Shown: in pieces, positions 1 to 53,339 of the stretch
Layout of the letters: each line of letters begins with the position of its first letter
Numbering within the stretch: position 1 is the first letter of the stretch
Assembly: GCF_002234675.1 (NCBI RefSeq)
Contig: NC_019880.2
Location: 14,249,756-14,313,755, forward strand
Length of the DNA stretch: 64,000 bases
Reading direction: 5' to 3'
Origin: Oryzias latipes
Taxonomy: Eukaryota; Chordata; Actinopteri; Beloniformes; Adrianichthyidae
The notes under the pieces: generated by a model
The model's input: only the letters and a program-made list of their open reading frames with translations
What the model was told of the DNA's origin: nothing
The model's database searches: none
Made by a program: the position numbers and the translations under genes

Positions 1-1666
1 TAGTGCATTATCCTTCCACTAGGGGCAGCATTTCATTTCAAAATGGCCTTGAAATCTCATAAACACTTTTGGCGGGAAAGGTTTAGCTAATTTTCTTAAA
101 TTTATGGTGAGAATAACAAATTTTTAATTTTTTTTAATGACTACTTCTTGTATTGAAAGAATGCAACATTTGTTAATAATTTATTATTAAGGATACAGCT
201 ACATCATGTTAAAATGTGTTTATCAAATTTGAGACAAATTAAAAAATTAAAAAATTAAAGACCCTCTCCGGTCATCTTTTCATCTGTTTCAAAAGCATCC
301 CCAATGGTCTTTTACTTCTACTCTAAATCTGTGTCGTTTTCTAGGACACAGTTTCTACAGAGCAGTATAGTTCGTAAATGTTAGGGCAGAGTAAGCCCAG
401 CCTCATTTCCCATCATCTCTTTGTTTACACCCGCTAGCTTCCAGCCCCTCACAACCTCAACCTAACTAATCTACGTATATTCAAAACAAATTGGAATTTT
501 CTGTCAATCAATTGATGTAGTCAATTAAGATCTGTTTTATGTGTAACCCTCCCAAAAATCTCTAAGGTCATACATCCCCACTTAAAAGACTCCCCCTGCA
601 GCCTGCATCTGTCACACCCGTGTTCACCGGCAAGATGGTTAACTCAAAGACATAAATAAACACAGGAACACACAAGCTGCATCCTTCAAGCAGAGACATG
701 GTCGCTGATAAACTACACCACGCTCCCTATCAGTGATATATATGACTGGGTCTGGAGATAACAGAGAAAGACGCCCCCACCGCCTGCAAAAGATAGAAGC
801 CTGAAGTGTTTGAGCCGCACCCGGAAAAAATTGGGGCCTTAAAAAAGATTGCTGCTTCCGCTGGATTTCAAGGTCAACAGTAGGAGATTAAACGAAGAAA
901 AAGGGAATGTAATCCCGCCCCCGTGTTTGCCATGCTCTCTGCTAAAAATAGACACAGAGTGTGTCCGCGTCTGAGAGGAGGAAGCACATCTTCTGGCACC
1001 TGGATGACTGTGTGTGGGTGCCCTCTGTTTCGACCCACTTCTGGAATGGTGTGCCATTTTTATTCAGCCTAACTTTATCTGTGTTGACATCCTGTAGCTA
1101 CAGTGTAGCCAAAAATAACCTCAGAGGCCATTTCGGCTCCCAAGAGGGCAAAGTGTTCAACGCTGGTCAAGGAGATCCTCAGTTCATGCTGTGTGTTCTG
1201 GACAGGAGTTGCTCTGTGATCCCCACCTCTGCTGCTCTTCGCTCTGGTCCGACCCTGGGATGGTTACCACTTCGTCGTGACCGTGGAATAGACGCATCAC
1301 ATGACCCCCTAACAAGTAACCTATTGGAGGAGAGAAAGGCGTAACATTTATGAGTAGTTATATTTTTTGTTATTATTATTATTTAGCTTCTTTGAAGACT
1401 GTAGCATAGAGATGAGAAGAAATAAAATTAAAATCTTAAAGGTACTGTACATTATTCACAATCATAAAGTTTCTGCATTTGATTGTTTACTTATTATTCA
1501 TCATAAAACGATATCTTCATCTATGCATTAATAGAATTATAATCAATACATTTGAGCTTCCAGAACTTAAAGCTAAGGGAGCTACATAATTAAAATCCTC
1601 CATCTGGAAGGGTAATACCTCCTAAATGAAACAAACTACGGTAATCAGAATTGTTGAATTCTTTAC
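1..1666 (-). other. ryr3 intron 7 (partial)
   Basis: This is the intron after exon 7; its donor is at 1666-1665. Exon 8, which should begin with a Gly-Tyr-Leu-type sequence, is not visible here. Positions 253-470 resemble one end of a dispersed repeat family also seen at 38,046 and 57,250. A 127-codon plus-strand ORF at 961-1344 has no recognisable domain and is not called. Confidence 0.7.
253..470 (+). repeat. Fragment of a MITE-like dispersed repeat
   Basis: It begins with a TAAAGACCCTCTCC-like end. It then shares blocks with 38,046-38,527, such as the GTCTTTTAC segment and the CCCGCTAGCTT...CCTCACAACC-type segment. The opposite end is not seen, so the copy is probably truncated. Confidence 0.55.
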
Positions 1667-42081
<40,415 letters not shown>

Positions 42082-42450
42082 GGCTGCAAAGGAGCCCGTT
42101 CAGACTCCGCTGGCTCCTGTCCCTTAGCGATATTAGCATATAGCTAGTCCACGGGCATGCAGCGCGGAGAAGAATGCTGTCGCGTGTGTCAGTCAAGCCC
42201 CTGTGCTCACGCCCCACTCAGGAAGAGGAGGAGGAGTGCATGTCAGCATCGGTGGGCTGGTGCAAGTAGGGACGGTGTGGGGAGCCGAACGCTGTAGCAC
42301 AAACAGCAGCAGCAGGAGGATCTCTGCCGTCCGCGTCAACAGCGCGGTGGTTCAAATCACTTGCGCGTCTCCGCTGTGCGAAAAATGGAGAGGATCAGGA
42401 CCACGGACAGCGCCCCGAAGAACATCACTGCGCTGACCGTGGTGCTGATA
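42082..42450 (-). promoter_or_regulatory. ryr3: ryr3 5' UTR and proximal promoter region
   Basis: The sequence immediately upstream of the ATG is GC- and CpG-rich (for example CAGCGCGGAGAAG, TGTCGCGTGTG, GTCCGCGTCAACAGCGCGG) in an otherwise AT-rich neighbourhood, as in a CpG-type promoter. There is no clear TATA box. The transcription start cannot be placed by eye. The 77-codon ORF at 42,203-42,436 on the other strand is an artefact of the GC content. Confidence 0.6.
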
Positions 42451-43753
42451 AAACAGTCATTGTTGGCTGGAAAAAGTTGGCAGGAAATAGCTCTTAAATT
42501 GGTTTTTAGTAGCCTGCTTTCATGCACTTAAAGTGCAGAGCTCAGTCAAAAGCTAGTCTGGATCCGTGACCTGTGTAAAGCACATGCAGTTAACAATGTT
42601 TCATATTTCTGATCCATTTCCCTCTTAAGAGTAGTTTAAAAATGAAGAAAACTTTACGGATTTTATCCCACAAAATTATACTATGAAGATTTTTTGTCCA
42701 AACACAAAGATCCCTCCGTTCAGGCTTAAGGAATGTTTAATGCACTATCTTGATGCAATGCCACTCTCTGGCGGTAAAACTGCGTAATGCAAATTGGGAA
42801 CGTTTTTTGTGCTGGAAAATAATTGCTGTTTGCTAAGGAGAAGAAATAGGATCTGGATATGAAAGTGGTATATTTTATGTTTATTAAATAATCATATACT
42901 ACTTGTAGTCATTATGATATCATTTAGTGGATTTAAAAGGCTTTCCTCAATTAAATCTGACCTGTCCTAGTGTGCATGACACCCAGTACAACTTACCCTA
43001 TCCTGTAGTCACTTAAAAACGTTTTGGTTTCTTTGCAAATTTTAACCAGAGCACTATTCTGACCTGTGGTGCAATTACCTATTATCTCTGTTAGACTGTG
43101 TAAATATTTAATACATTTTATTTTGTCACTGTAAATGCTATATCCTGCTCTTTATCCCTGCAATAATGAACAAATTTCCCAATATCATAGTGATCCATCA
43201 GCAGCATGTTTGCCCTCCAAACACTCTGCAGAGAGCTTCTAGCTTTAGGGAATGGAGTGAACCACTTCAGTCACTATACACCCACCTCTTCATCTGCTTC
43301 CATTTTTAAAATACAGCAAGTGCAGAGTGAAGAGGGGCTGTGCAAACACACGTATGGCAAAATATAACTCCTTGATCAACAGTACCATGCAAATCTGACT
43401 GCAAACTGAATGACATAACTGGCTTAAAAATACAAACATTGTGTTACTTTTGTTTTGTTACTGACTCTTAAGCCTGTTCAGACTTTTAAACATTTGGAAT
43501 GAAGCCCAGACGTTTTGTTTCATAATGTGGCCCCTCTGATAAGTTAGTAACCAGTCCCATTTAACCTGGGCCATGCAGTGTCAGCTGATTAGGGTTCCAG
43601 CAGATCCTAAACTGGATAAAGCAGAAAATCACATCAAAGCTGCAACTTTAACCCTTAAAACTAATTGCTAACTTGCAAATTATGAGCTCTCTGATGTAAA
43701 GGACCCTATTCAGCTCGCTGGTTCTTCACTGTGGTGTACTTTTTTTAAGACAA
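42451..43753. other. Intergenic sequence upstream of ryr3
   Basis: AT-rich sequence with no gene, RNA or recognisable repeat before the (GAAA)n tract. It may contain ryr3 or fmn1 regulatory elements. Confidence 0.6.
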
Positions 43754-43754
43754 A

Positions 43755-43842
<88 letters not shown>
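43754..43842. repeat. (AAAG)n microsatellite at the LINE 3' end
   Basis: About 22 copies of GAAA. It abuts the 3' end of the minus-strand Tx1 LINE, so on the LINE strand the element ends ...GTTTTGGAAC followed by (TCTT)n. A shorter run of the same motif abuts the LINE's 5' end at 62,475. Confidence 0.97.
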
Positions 43843-43935
43843 GTTCCAAAACACCTTTAATGACCAATCATCATTAAACAAATAAAATATTCACATCAAA
43901 AAATTAAAGAAAAACACAAAAACAAAGAAACAAAC

Positions 43936-46900
43936 TCAAAAATTTACCACTAAAGAGTCATCCTTGACGAAACACAAAACATTTTGTACAGCCCAAATAT
44001 TTTCAAAAACATCAAGTGCATGTGTGAGCCTATAAAAACCAAATTCGACGTTCAACCTTGCCACCAAAAGTCTTTTAAAAAGAAACAGGACATCGTCAGA
44101 CCCAACTCCCCGTATCCGATTTTTCCTCGTCAACCATACCGCCAACTTGGCTTCACCGGAAAGAAAATTTAACAAAACATGGACTCTCCGCTTTCTGGCC
44201 AAATATTTTGGCCCATAAATGAAACACACAGATGAAAACTGTTCTCCCAGCCCCTCAAAAAAAGAACGAAGAAGAGAAAAAAGTCCAGTCAGACGTTGAC
44301 ACTGCAAAAAAAGATGTTCCACAGTTTCTGCAACAGAACAGAACGGACACCCATCCCCCGCGCCAGGATTAAGATGCACCAGATATCTGTTCGTGGCTAT
44401 GATCCCGTGTACGACCCTCCACTGGAGGTCACCTACCCGTTTCTCAACAGGAGCTTTGTACAGGGATCTCCAACAGCCCCTCGGGGAAGACCCCGTGCCA
44501 AACAACTCAGCCCACCTCGACACTCTGACGTCCATCAAGGAGCGCAAGTTCAAAACTTTAACACATAAAAGATATAAAGCCTTCTTCCCAATCGTTTCAA
44601 AAGTTCCTATTTGAGGAGTAGTCCAGGACAGGAGTTTAGTTCCGTCCTCCTGCCATCCCTCGCAGGCCGGAGAAACCTGCAGAGGAGGAAAGATGAAATC
44701 CACACCATCCACCCACTGGCTAGATGCAGTAGGATCCATCACATAGGTTTGATAGGACACAGGCAAGGAGAGACAAATCTCCTTCACGAGATTTTCCAAT
44801 GTTCTGAGAGATCTTATTCCGGTAAAAGCAGAAAGCTCAGGAACAGGAGTCTGTAGGAGATGTCCAAGCTTCACACAGCCCGCATCTCTCAACTTCGACC
44901 TCATGGTAGCAGAAACCAGAATCTGTGAGTTGAGGAGGTCGTTTCCAAAAATGGGTTCTTCGAACAGCCATATTCCAGGTGTTGAAACTATTTCCCTTTT
45001 GCAGAGCAACAGTCGCCAGGCTTGTAGGACAGAGCAGTAGAAAGGTGAAAGTCCAGTCAGGTCCAAGGTATGAAGCTGGGGCAGAAACAAATGTTTGTCA
45101 AATCCATAACCCCCAGCTTTCCTCAGCAGCACACATGCAGTATCCAACCACGGCAGTCCAAAACCGTGGAGCAGACGCTGCGCTGTCCGCAGTCTAAAGG
45201 CGGCTACACGGGCCGAAATATCAATCAGTCCCTGACCGCCCTCCTCAACCGGCAGGTAGAGAATGGCAGCTCTTAGCCAATGATGACCAGACCAAAAGAA
45301 ATCCACCACGGTCTTTTGAAGTGCAGTGATGAGGCTTGCAGGAGGAGGCAACACCATCATACTATGCCAAAGTGTCGAGGCAACCAAGTTATTGACAACA
45401 AGAACTCTACCCCTGAAGGAAAGCTGAAGCAGCAGGTATTTCCATTTAGACAGTCTGGCACACACTCTCTCCATGACACCCTCCCAATTCTTTTTCTGAA
45501 AAACGTCACTGCCCAAATAAACTCCTAAAAACTTCATCCCCTCCGTTCCCCAATCAAGATTCCCAGGCAAAAGAGGCAATGTGGAGCCCGACCAACGTCC
45601 CAACAATAGAGCGGTGCTCTTACCCCAGTTCACCTTAGCCGAAGAAGCCCTTTGGAAAAGATCCAGAACATTGCACAGAGAATCAATATCTGCCTGATGT
45701 CGAACAAAAACTGTTACGTCATCTGCATATGCAGACACCACAAGAGACGGTTTGTGGGACATTTCTGGTAACATCAATCCTGTAAGCAGAGTACGTAGCC
45801 TATGGAGAAAAGGTTCAATGGCAATAGCGTACAGTTGTCCAGAAAGTGGACATCCCTGTCTAATCCCTCTCTGAACCATAACAGGTCTGCTCAGTCCGCC
45901 ACCAATCTTGACTAAACAAAAAGCCTCCTTATACAAAAGAGCCAACAAAGACGTAAAAAACTCTCCAAAACCAAAAGCTCTCAAAGCAGAAAATAAATAA
46001 ATATGATCAACCCTATCGAAGGCCTTCTCCTGATCCAAGGATAATAGTCCAACTGAGGTGTCACAGTGTTTGCAAACATCAAATAAATCACGTACAAGAA
46101 AAAGATTGTCCATAATAGATCGGTCAGGCACACAATAGGACTGATCTCTGTGAATGATTACACCTAAAACATTCTTAAGTCTATTGGACAGGACCTTAGA
46201 GAGCAACTTATAGTCTGTACAGAGCAAGGCAAGCGGTCTCCAGTTCTTCAGGAGAGTTAAGTCTCCTTTCTTAGGAAGAAGAGAGAGAACAGCATGACGG
46301 CATGAGAAAGGTAACAATCCAGTCTGTGAGCAATCCTTGAACACCTCTAGTAGATCCGGGCCCAGGCACTTCCAGAAGTGTTTATAAAAATCCGCCGGCA
46401 GCCCATCCAAACCAGGAGACCTCCCGAGCGCCATCTGACCCACAGCAGCAGTCAATTCCTCCATGGAGATTGTAGAGTCCAAAAGATCCCTGTCTGCGTC
46501 ACTCAGTCGTGGGAGTCCCTCCATCAGCTGTTCCACACAGTCGCTGTCGCAGTCCTCTTTTCCGAATAAGCCGCTATAAAAATCCACCGCAAGAGTTCTC
46601 ATGGCAGCCGGACTCGTAGTAACAGTCCCATCAAGAAGGCGCAGACAGACCATCTGTTTCTTCCTAGAAACAGATTTCTCCAGGTTGAAAAAGAACGACG
46701 TGGGAGCATCCATGTCTCTGATGGTGGTAAACCGAGCTCGAACTAAAGCTCCCTTAGCCCTTTCACGGAGAAATGAACTCAGTTCACCCCGTCTGCTCTT
46801 AAGTAATTGACCTTGTGAAGCACTATGAGTTGAACAAGTGTTTTCTAGCCCAGAAATTTCTTTTTCCAAAGCAGATATTGCTCTCTTAGTTGCAACTGTG

Positions 46901-47371
46901 GAATGGCTCGTATACTGCTGACAGAAAACCCGTGTTTGTGCTTTACCCACCTCCCACCACTGGCTAACAGAAGCAAAATCAGATCTTCTACATCTCCAAA
47001 GCTCCCAAAAAAACTCAAATTTCTCACAAAAAACTCTATCCAGTAGAAGCTTCACATTGAAATGCCAGTATGAACTTCCTTTTGTAGAAGATCCAAGGTG
47101 TAATTCTAGTGTTATCATATGATGATCACTAAAAGCAACTGGATAAATGGAACATCCATAAACCCTGTTTCTAAAACTGTCTGTGATATAAAATCTGTCC
47201 AGTCTAGCGAGGCTCAATTTTCCACCCACATTCCTGGCCCACGTGTATTGTCTGGTTTGGGGATTATTAAGCCGCCACACGTCAACCAAAGAAGAGTCAG
47301 AAACAATCTTTGATAAAACCGATGATGACTGGAAATGAGGTTCTGCACCTGTTCTATCTAAAGTAAAATCT
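43936..47371 (-). CDS. Tx1 LINE ORF2, C-terminal part (end of endonuclease, reverse transcriptase, zinc knuckle)
   Basis: This is the downstream piece of ORF2; 1,117 codons follow the Met at 47,289. The 82 bases from 47,371 to 47,290 are also open and in frame with the N-terminal piece at 60,501-61,009. Together they make about 1,314 codons. Numbered from that Met, the endonuclease's SDHH is at 54-57. Reverse transcriptase blocks follow: GRSPGLDGLPADFYK (289-303), LKNWRPLALLCTDYKLLSK (347-365), LSLDQEKAFDRVDH (416-429), RGIRQGCPLSGQLYAIAIEP (474-493) and catalytic YADD (521-524). Near the C-terminus GCPFCSVAETVEHLFLQC is a C-C-H-C zinc knuckle. No stop or frameshift is visible, so this copy was active-looking until it was split. 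Without the endonuclease half it is dead now. Confidence 0.93.
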
Positions 47372-47378
47372 AACGTGC
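47372..47378. repeat. Target-site duplication, left copy (AACGTGC)
   Basis: The 7-bp direct repeat AACGTGC recurs at 60,501-60,507, flanking the two ends of the KDZ-like element. It lies within the endonuclease coding region of the LINE. Confidence 0.93.
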
Positions 47379-48186
47379 CAACCCAGTCTCATCCTAAAAT
47401 GTGTAGTAGCTACATTTGTCCACATGAAAATGCGTGAGAGTTTTACAAAAACGCCCCCTAAACTGTGAGGCGGATACGTTTCATTTTTCTATTCATTTTC
47501 TTCTAGCCTTCTCAGGATCACGTGACTTTGGAGGTTTGGCCTGCCATGAGCAAAAAACATGGCGGATGCACGTTCATTTTTCGGTGGAATATCCCATAAA
47601 ACAAGATATTTTGAGGACTAATTTTTATTTTGACAACATTTCTAGTGAGAAATATACCATTTTCTTTTAAAATATGCTTTCATGTTGGACATACAGTTTG
47701 TAGTTTGCTTGTTTCGTTCAACTTTTTCTCCCAAAGGCTCTGTGTTACGTTGGAGAAACACGTTAACTTTCATTCATATCTGCAGACGTGCGCGTGGGTC
47801 ACGTGACTAATATGTTTCTCTTTTTTCCGCAGAAAATGCCATAAAATAGGAGTGATTGTGGACTAATTTATTTTTGAAAACATTTCTAGCAGTATATATC
47901 CCCTTTATTTTCATAATATCCATTCATTGCAGACATGCAGTTCGTAGTTTGTTTGTTACGTTCAACTTTTCCTCAAGGATCTGAAGCTTCTGATCTTTTC
48001 CATAAATATATGCGGGCTGACGTGGGTCACGTGACGTGAGTTTCTCTTTTTTCATATAGAAGATCTCGTGAAAAGGTACGTTGCTATTTATTAATTATTT
48101 TTATTTACATTTACGGACCCGTGTATAGGTTTCATGCTGTGTTGATCAGGCTTTGATTGACATGTGACAACAAACCGGAAGAATGT
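47379..48186 (+). repeat. Left terminal inverted repeat of KDZ-like element
   Basis: About 808 bp, matching 59,686-60,500 in reverse complement. The first 130 bp are nearly identical. Differences are small indels and scattered bases (for example TTCTTCTAGCC versus TTCTACAAGTC). GTGGGTCACGTGAC occurs near 47,795 and 48,026, ATCACGTGAC near 47,517, and a weaker GTGGGTCATGTGAC near 48,330. They sit in a recurring block of similar sequence (GATCTTTTCCATAAATATATG nearby). Confidence 0.93.
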
Positions 48187-51100
48187 TGTTCAGGAACGGA
48201 CTGGAGAGTTCTCTAAATTTACTTAGCGATTTTTTTTATTCAATAATCTTTTACATGTTAAAGTATTCACACTACAAGTCTAAATGCTGTGTACGATGTC
48301 TGATCTTTTCCATCATATCTGTGGGCTGACGTGGGTCATGTGACGCGAGTTTCTTTTTTTTTTCCTGTGGAAAAATCTCGTAAAATAAGATCGTCTGAGG
48401 TTTAATATTTAGGTTTAATAACATTTTTAGGGACCGATGTACTCTGTCGTAACGTCCATGCAAGCGTATTTTTTCAACATCAACTAGTTGAGTTTAGAAA
48501 TACACTGTATAATTAAAAAAAGACGTTTGGCTCTAAACTGGTTTTGTGATTGGTCCCACGTTTATCGGGAAGGTTAAGTTCTAAAAATAGGCCCAGTGAC
48601 AAACAGGTTTTTATTTTTTTACAGAAATTAATGTTTCCATTACTAATGCAAACTTTTTGTTTTGCAGGTCTCATGTCGCATGACAGATTGCAGTTGTTTT
48701 TTTATACAAACTTTATTGACTGTAACAATTCAAAACAATTCCCAACAGCAACAAGAAAGAAACAAACCAGAGGATTATTATGAAATTTTTCACAAAAACA
48801 TTGAAACTGACGCACAGATTGAATGTTTTAAATGCTTTCTTATTGTCAGAGTTTCTTATTGTGTTCATGTTTTGTTTGAACTCATTGATAAAGTTAGAAA
48901 AATGGGGGGGGGGGGGGGGGGTATGATTTCTAACTTTGTATTTATGAATAAAAATAAAAAAAGGTTAATGATGTAGAATTGTTCTTTTTTATGGGATGGA
49001 CAGTGGGTGAGGCACGACAGATTGCAGTAAAACTAAACAGTAAAACAGTCAAACTGCTACCACAATAGTGTTGAACTTCTGTTGAGAATAATTCATTCAT
49101 AAATCTGTCTATATATTAGAATATCAGCATCTGGATCATTTACGTCTATTTTAACATAAAAGAGGCTAAAAGAGGACATAACATCAACAAACAACAACTA
49201 CTAATAAATATTATAGGAAATAAGGAAACTAAGTATAAAAAAGTAAAACAAAATAAATGTACATAGTATATTATTTATTATTGTAAATAAAAAAATAAAC
49301 ATGTCTGACTAAGAGTGGGGGTTGAGGTCGGGGTTTTTTTGTCTCTTTTTTGGGATCCAGCGTAGAGGCCATGACCCCCCCCTGCAAGAAAAGTAGAGAA
49401 GGTTCAATCAAACAGTGATAGAAAACGATGGGCTACAGTTTGTTCACTCAGTGCTTACAGGGCGACTGTTTTTAATTTGATTAGTGTCAATTATCCTTTG
49501 TAGGAAATATTAGTATTATTCAAATATTTATGAATAATTACAATATTACATTGATTTTTAACGCATAGCACAAAAGCATCAAATAATCAATATCTAACAA
49601 CTTGTAGAACATGAATAATAAAACTTGGACATGCATCCATCATCTACCCCTTTTGACCTTTTATTGACAAAATTAGAAAATATTTATATAATTTTAAATA
49701 AACAAAAAAACAAATTAGGCTGATTATTATTTGGACTTATTTATTTGCGACCAAGCAAAAAAACTGATGGAAATTCATGTTGAAGAGGCACGTTGCTGGA
49801 TTGTCCGTACGTATTTTAACCATAACCCCGCCTTCTTTACTTGCAATTAGGCACTTCAAAATAAATAAATAAATTCATTAATAATATATACAACATAAAA
49901 CATGACTAGCACTCCATTAACTCCATCTGGGTTTCATAAATAAAATAAAAACGTTTACCACTCAAAACAATCATCAGAACTCTAACACAGTAAATATGCC
50001 AAACAAATTAATAAAAAAGCATTTATATACGTTAGAGTTCTACTTTAAAATAGTAATAATGTAAAATAAAAACTGCTCCTTTTTTCTTTAAATGTCCTTA
50101 TTGCATATTAATCTTTTCCTCCAATCACACGGCTGCATTCTGAAAGATGAAAAGTGTAAACTTGTTTAAGAGATGTTTAAGAGGACTACTGTAAACTAAG
50201 ATAAATGTGTTAGTTAAAATAAAGTAATAATGCATAGTTATTTTATAATAAAAGACTAAAAAAGGCAAATTAATAATACAAAATCCAAATCTTTACAAAT
50301 TCGGCAAGTATTTTGTCGTATTACTTTTTACTGGTGGAAATGCAAAGAAAGCGAGCGACAACTTAGAAGAACTGGTTTGAACATGAATTATTGCACAAAG
50401 ACGGAAAGGTGGGCGTGTCTCCAGGAAAGAGATCCTCATGACAACCAACATGATTTTTGATACGGAGGCTGATGCTTCAAGGAGAAAAGAAACGTCAACA
50501 GCCAGTGCTGATCAGAACACAATCCAATGTTCTCATCGTTTGAATAAATCCTGAAATGTTCATCTGCTGGTGTTTGTCTGCATTTTTTGATGATATTTTG
50601 CTGCAAAATAAACCCATTAACCATCACTGTTCTGTCTGTGATGGAATAAACGCCAGGGCTACTATGGGAAGATATACGGTAGTCAACATTTTCTTGGAAA
50701 GGATTCTTTTTAAATAATATTTTATAGAATCTTTTAATAGTGTGTAAAATGTTTTTAACTACAAAACATTTTAATTGCATATTATATGTTTTATATCAAC
50801 TGTAATGCCCATTAAAAAGAAAAGCTAAAGTAAACTTGAACTGAATTATTTCTTTCTTATTAAATATTTGAGGAAAAGTGTAAAAATAACCACCAGATGA
50901 ATAATTCTGTATTTTCATATTTCTTTGGAGAAACATTTGTTGAGGATAAAAAAACACAGGAATATCTAAAAAACACATCATTTTTGCTAACTGTGCAGAA
51001 AAATAAGATTGTACCAGGATAGTAAAATGTCAGAAGTTGGCACACTGGTGGACGGCTGTGGGGCTGAAGTGATGGGAGGATGGATGTCTGAAACGGTTGA

Positions 51101-53335
51101 TGGTTGGACGGCTGAAGCACTGGAAGGCTGCTGGTTTTTCCAACCTTAATGGATGAAAATGATGAAATGATTAGTGTGGTTGTTTTGGTGAGACATGACC
51201 AGATCTGCTGACGGTTCACAAATGAAAGTTTCTAATTAAACTAGAGTTCATGCACATTGAAGTCATGTCATCAAGCTTCCATGAATAATGAGTTAAAACA
51301 ACAGACTGAGGTGAATGTAAAATTATTATTACCAGTATACCTGATACAAGGCCTTCATCCAGGCAAAGCACGTTTATGCTTGATCAGGGAACTTAGGGCA
51401 ACTTAGGGGGCACAACATGTGTGTGGTAAGAGGCGGGACTTTTTGGCAGGTTTGGCAGCAATTTTTGTATCGTCATCGTCAAAATTTAAATTATCATATA
51501 ACACTGTGAACAGATCGACAATTGGTTAATGACTCTGAGTGACAGATGGTAAATACATACCAATACAGACACTTCATCACATGTGAGGCGTTCTCTTTTG
51601 GCCTGAAATCTTTGTAGCCCGCCTTACATTTGGATGTTTTGGCGGCCACAGCGATCACAGTTGATGCAAGAAGTTGTCGAGCCTCGTGGCAGAGTCAGCT
51701 GAAAATAGGAAAAGCAGAATTTTTATGTCTCCAGTTCCCCATTCTGATAAGATTTGGGGAAAATATTGCCATATTAATGACAATGGTTGTTAGTTTTACA
51801 ATTAAATTAAGGTAGCAATTGAAGTCTAACAGTTTTGTAAGAATGTGCAGGTTATTAGTTCTGAATTTTAAAAAGAAAAGTTATAAAAAAAAAAGGTCAT
51901 GAAGACTTGGTTTTGAGCTGAAGATGTCTTTCCTCTTATCCAAAAATGATTTCTGGAATAAAACTGGTAAAAAAGCAGTTTGACTGGATCAGAGAAAAGG
52001 TTTGAGCGAGTGTGACGTCACCCATTTACTTCCAGATCCTCATAACAAAGTCAATTCTGTCGTCGTTTCTCTGTGATAACGACGTCACCACGTTGGAGCC
52101 AGTTGACAGTGATTGATCTGAGTCAACGTTTCTATGGCAACTACTGTCGCCAATCAGGAGTAAGCTGTTGAAAGTCCACACTGCTTCCACTGAAAGTGAG
52201 CTTGGTGGAATTTGTCAAACAAACATTCAAGGTGGCACATGCTATTACTGAGGCATCTGTTGGTCAGTCTATAATTTGAATAACTTGTGATAAAGAAACA
52301 GTTTTGTAAAACAAATAACTGGAATTAGCAAAAACCTGTTTAAAAGGGTATCACAACAAGAATGGTTAATCTGACCCATAGAATGGCTGACTGACAGCTG
52401 TTTGTTTCTCTTTAGAAGTCTATAGGATTTTGGCTCCTTGTACTTCCTGTTTGGAACGTGAGGGGGAGGAGTCAGTCAGTCCAGGTCTCTGAGACAGAGA
52501 CTGTTTTAAAATATTTACAAAACCAAGTCCAGATGATCGTTGTTACAACGTTTTTTGTGTAAATTTGGAGAAAACCCCTAAATAGGTCAATCATAACACT
52601 TTAATATATCAGGAAATTACTGTTCCTTTTTTTGCCGGGAAACCGGCGGTGGCGCGAGCGCTGCCATAATCATTAACTAATGTAACCCCGATTCTCACAA
52701 ACCTCCCTTCCTCTGCTCGACCACAATAACTATACAGTCGAAACAAATAATTAATACATGTTTCTATGATCATAGTACCCTGCAGTCGTGTTACGTTCAG
52801 TCTCTCGATGGACTGGAGGCCGTATTTTTCAGCACCGCTCCTCCGTCACACAGTAATAACAACAACAGCTGCATTCATCTGTCAGATGAAAATACTTTCA
52901 GATGATCATAAAGTATTTTCATTAATGCCTCTTGTGTTTACATTTCTTACCTTTGAGACTTCTTTAGCTCGCGCAGAGATGCAGAAAGCGCGACAACCAG
53001 ATTACCTTTATTGACGCCCAACACCCCCCGACCGGCGCGCGGACACGTGGGGGTGGGGTGGCTTTATGTGCACGGCGCGCACGCATGCGTATTTGCACTA
53101 AAATTTTCACATGGCCTCTTTGGCATATAAACCTAACATTTCTATCATTTGTGTCTAAATTACGAGCAGTAAATAACACAACTTGATTTGTGTGTGTCAA
53201 AAAATATTTCATGTTGGGTCTAAATCAGATAAACATTGTTCATCACATCAAATATTTACATATTTACTGTATTATACTGTTTTCATATATTTGTTACTTT
53301 TATCATCTAAATTGTCCTAAGATTTATGAAAAAAT
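48187..53335. other. Interior of the KDZ-like element, 3' side: no supported gene
   Basis: Mostly AT-rich non-coding DNA. It holds an 18-G run (48,904-48,921), a further subterminal copy of the TIR block near 48,290-48,400, and a repeat-like stretch with paired GACGTCA sites around 52,010-52,500. A CpG-rich patch at 52,960-53,100 (for example CGGCGCGCGGACACG) could be an old promoter. ORFs at 50,436-50,780 and elsewhere have no recognisable domain. Confidence 0.6.
48904..48921. repeat. Poly-G run, 18 G
   Basis: Eighteen consecutive G after AAAAAT; expected to be length-variable and G-quadruplex-forming. A second 18-G run lies at 55,446. Confidence 0.97.
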
Positions 53336-53339
53336 GAAA

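Noticed and set aside
961..1344. 127-codon plus-strand ORF in ryr3 intron 7
   Set aside because: No recognisable domain and no splice or start context that stands out; length is compatible with chance.
42203..42436. 77-codon plus-strand ORF upstream of ryr3
   Set aside because: It lies in the CpG-rich ryr3 promoter and has no recognisable features.
44000..47300. Many plus-strand ORFs opposite the LINE ORF2
   Set aside because: They are antisense shadows of an intact reverse transcriptase frame.
49261..49384. Possible terminal minus-strand exon near a TTGCAG followed by a G run
   Set aside because: Lysine- and proline-rich reading of low complexity with nothing to join to; not supportable.
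50436..50780. 114-codon minus-strand ORF with an internal acceptor-like TTTTGCAG
   Set aside because: No domain recognised and no partner exon found in phase; kept only as non-coding interior.
51561..51698. Minus-strand segment with good acceptor and donor in the KDZ-like element (CHEARQLLASTV-type reading)
   Set aside because: The best open frame has a TGA as its first full codon after the acceptor, so it cannot be joined as an internal exon.
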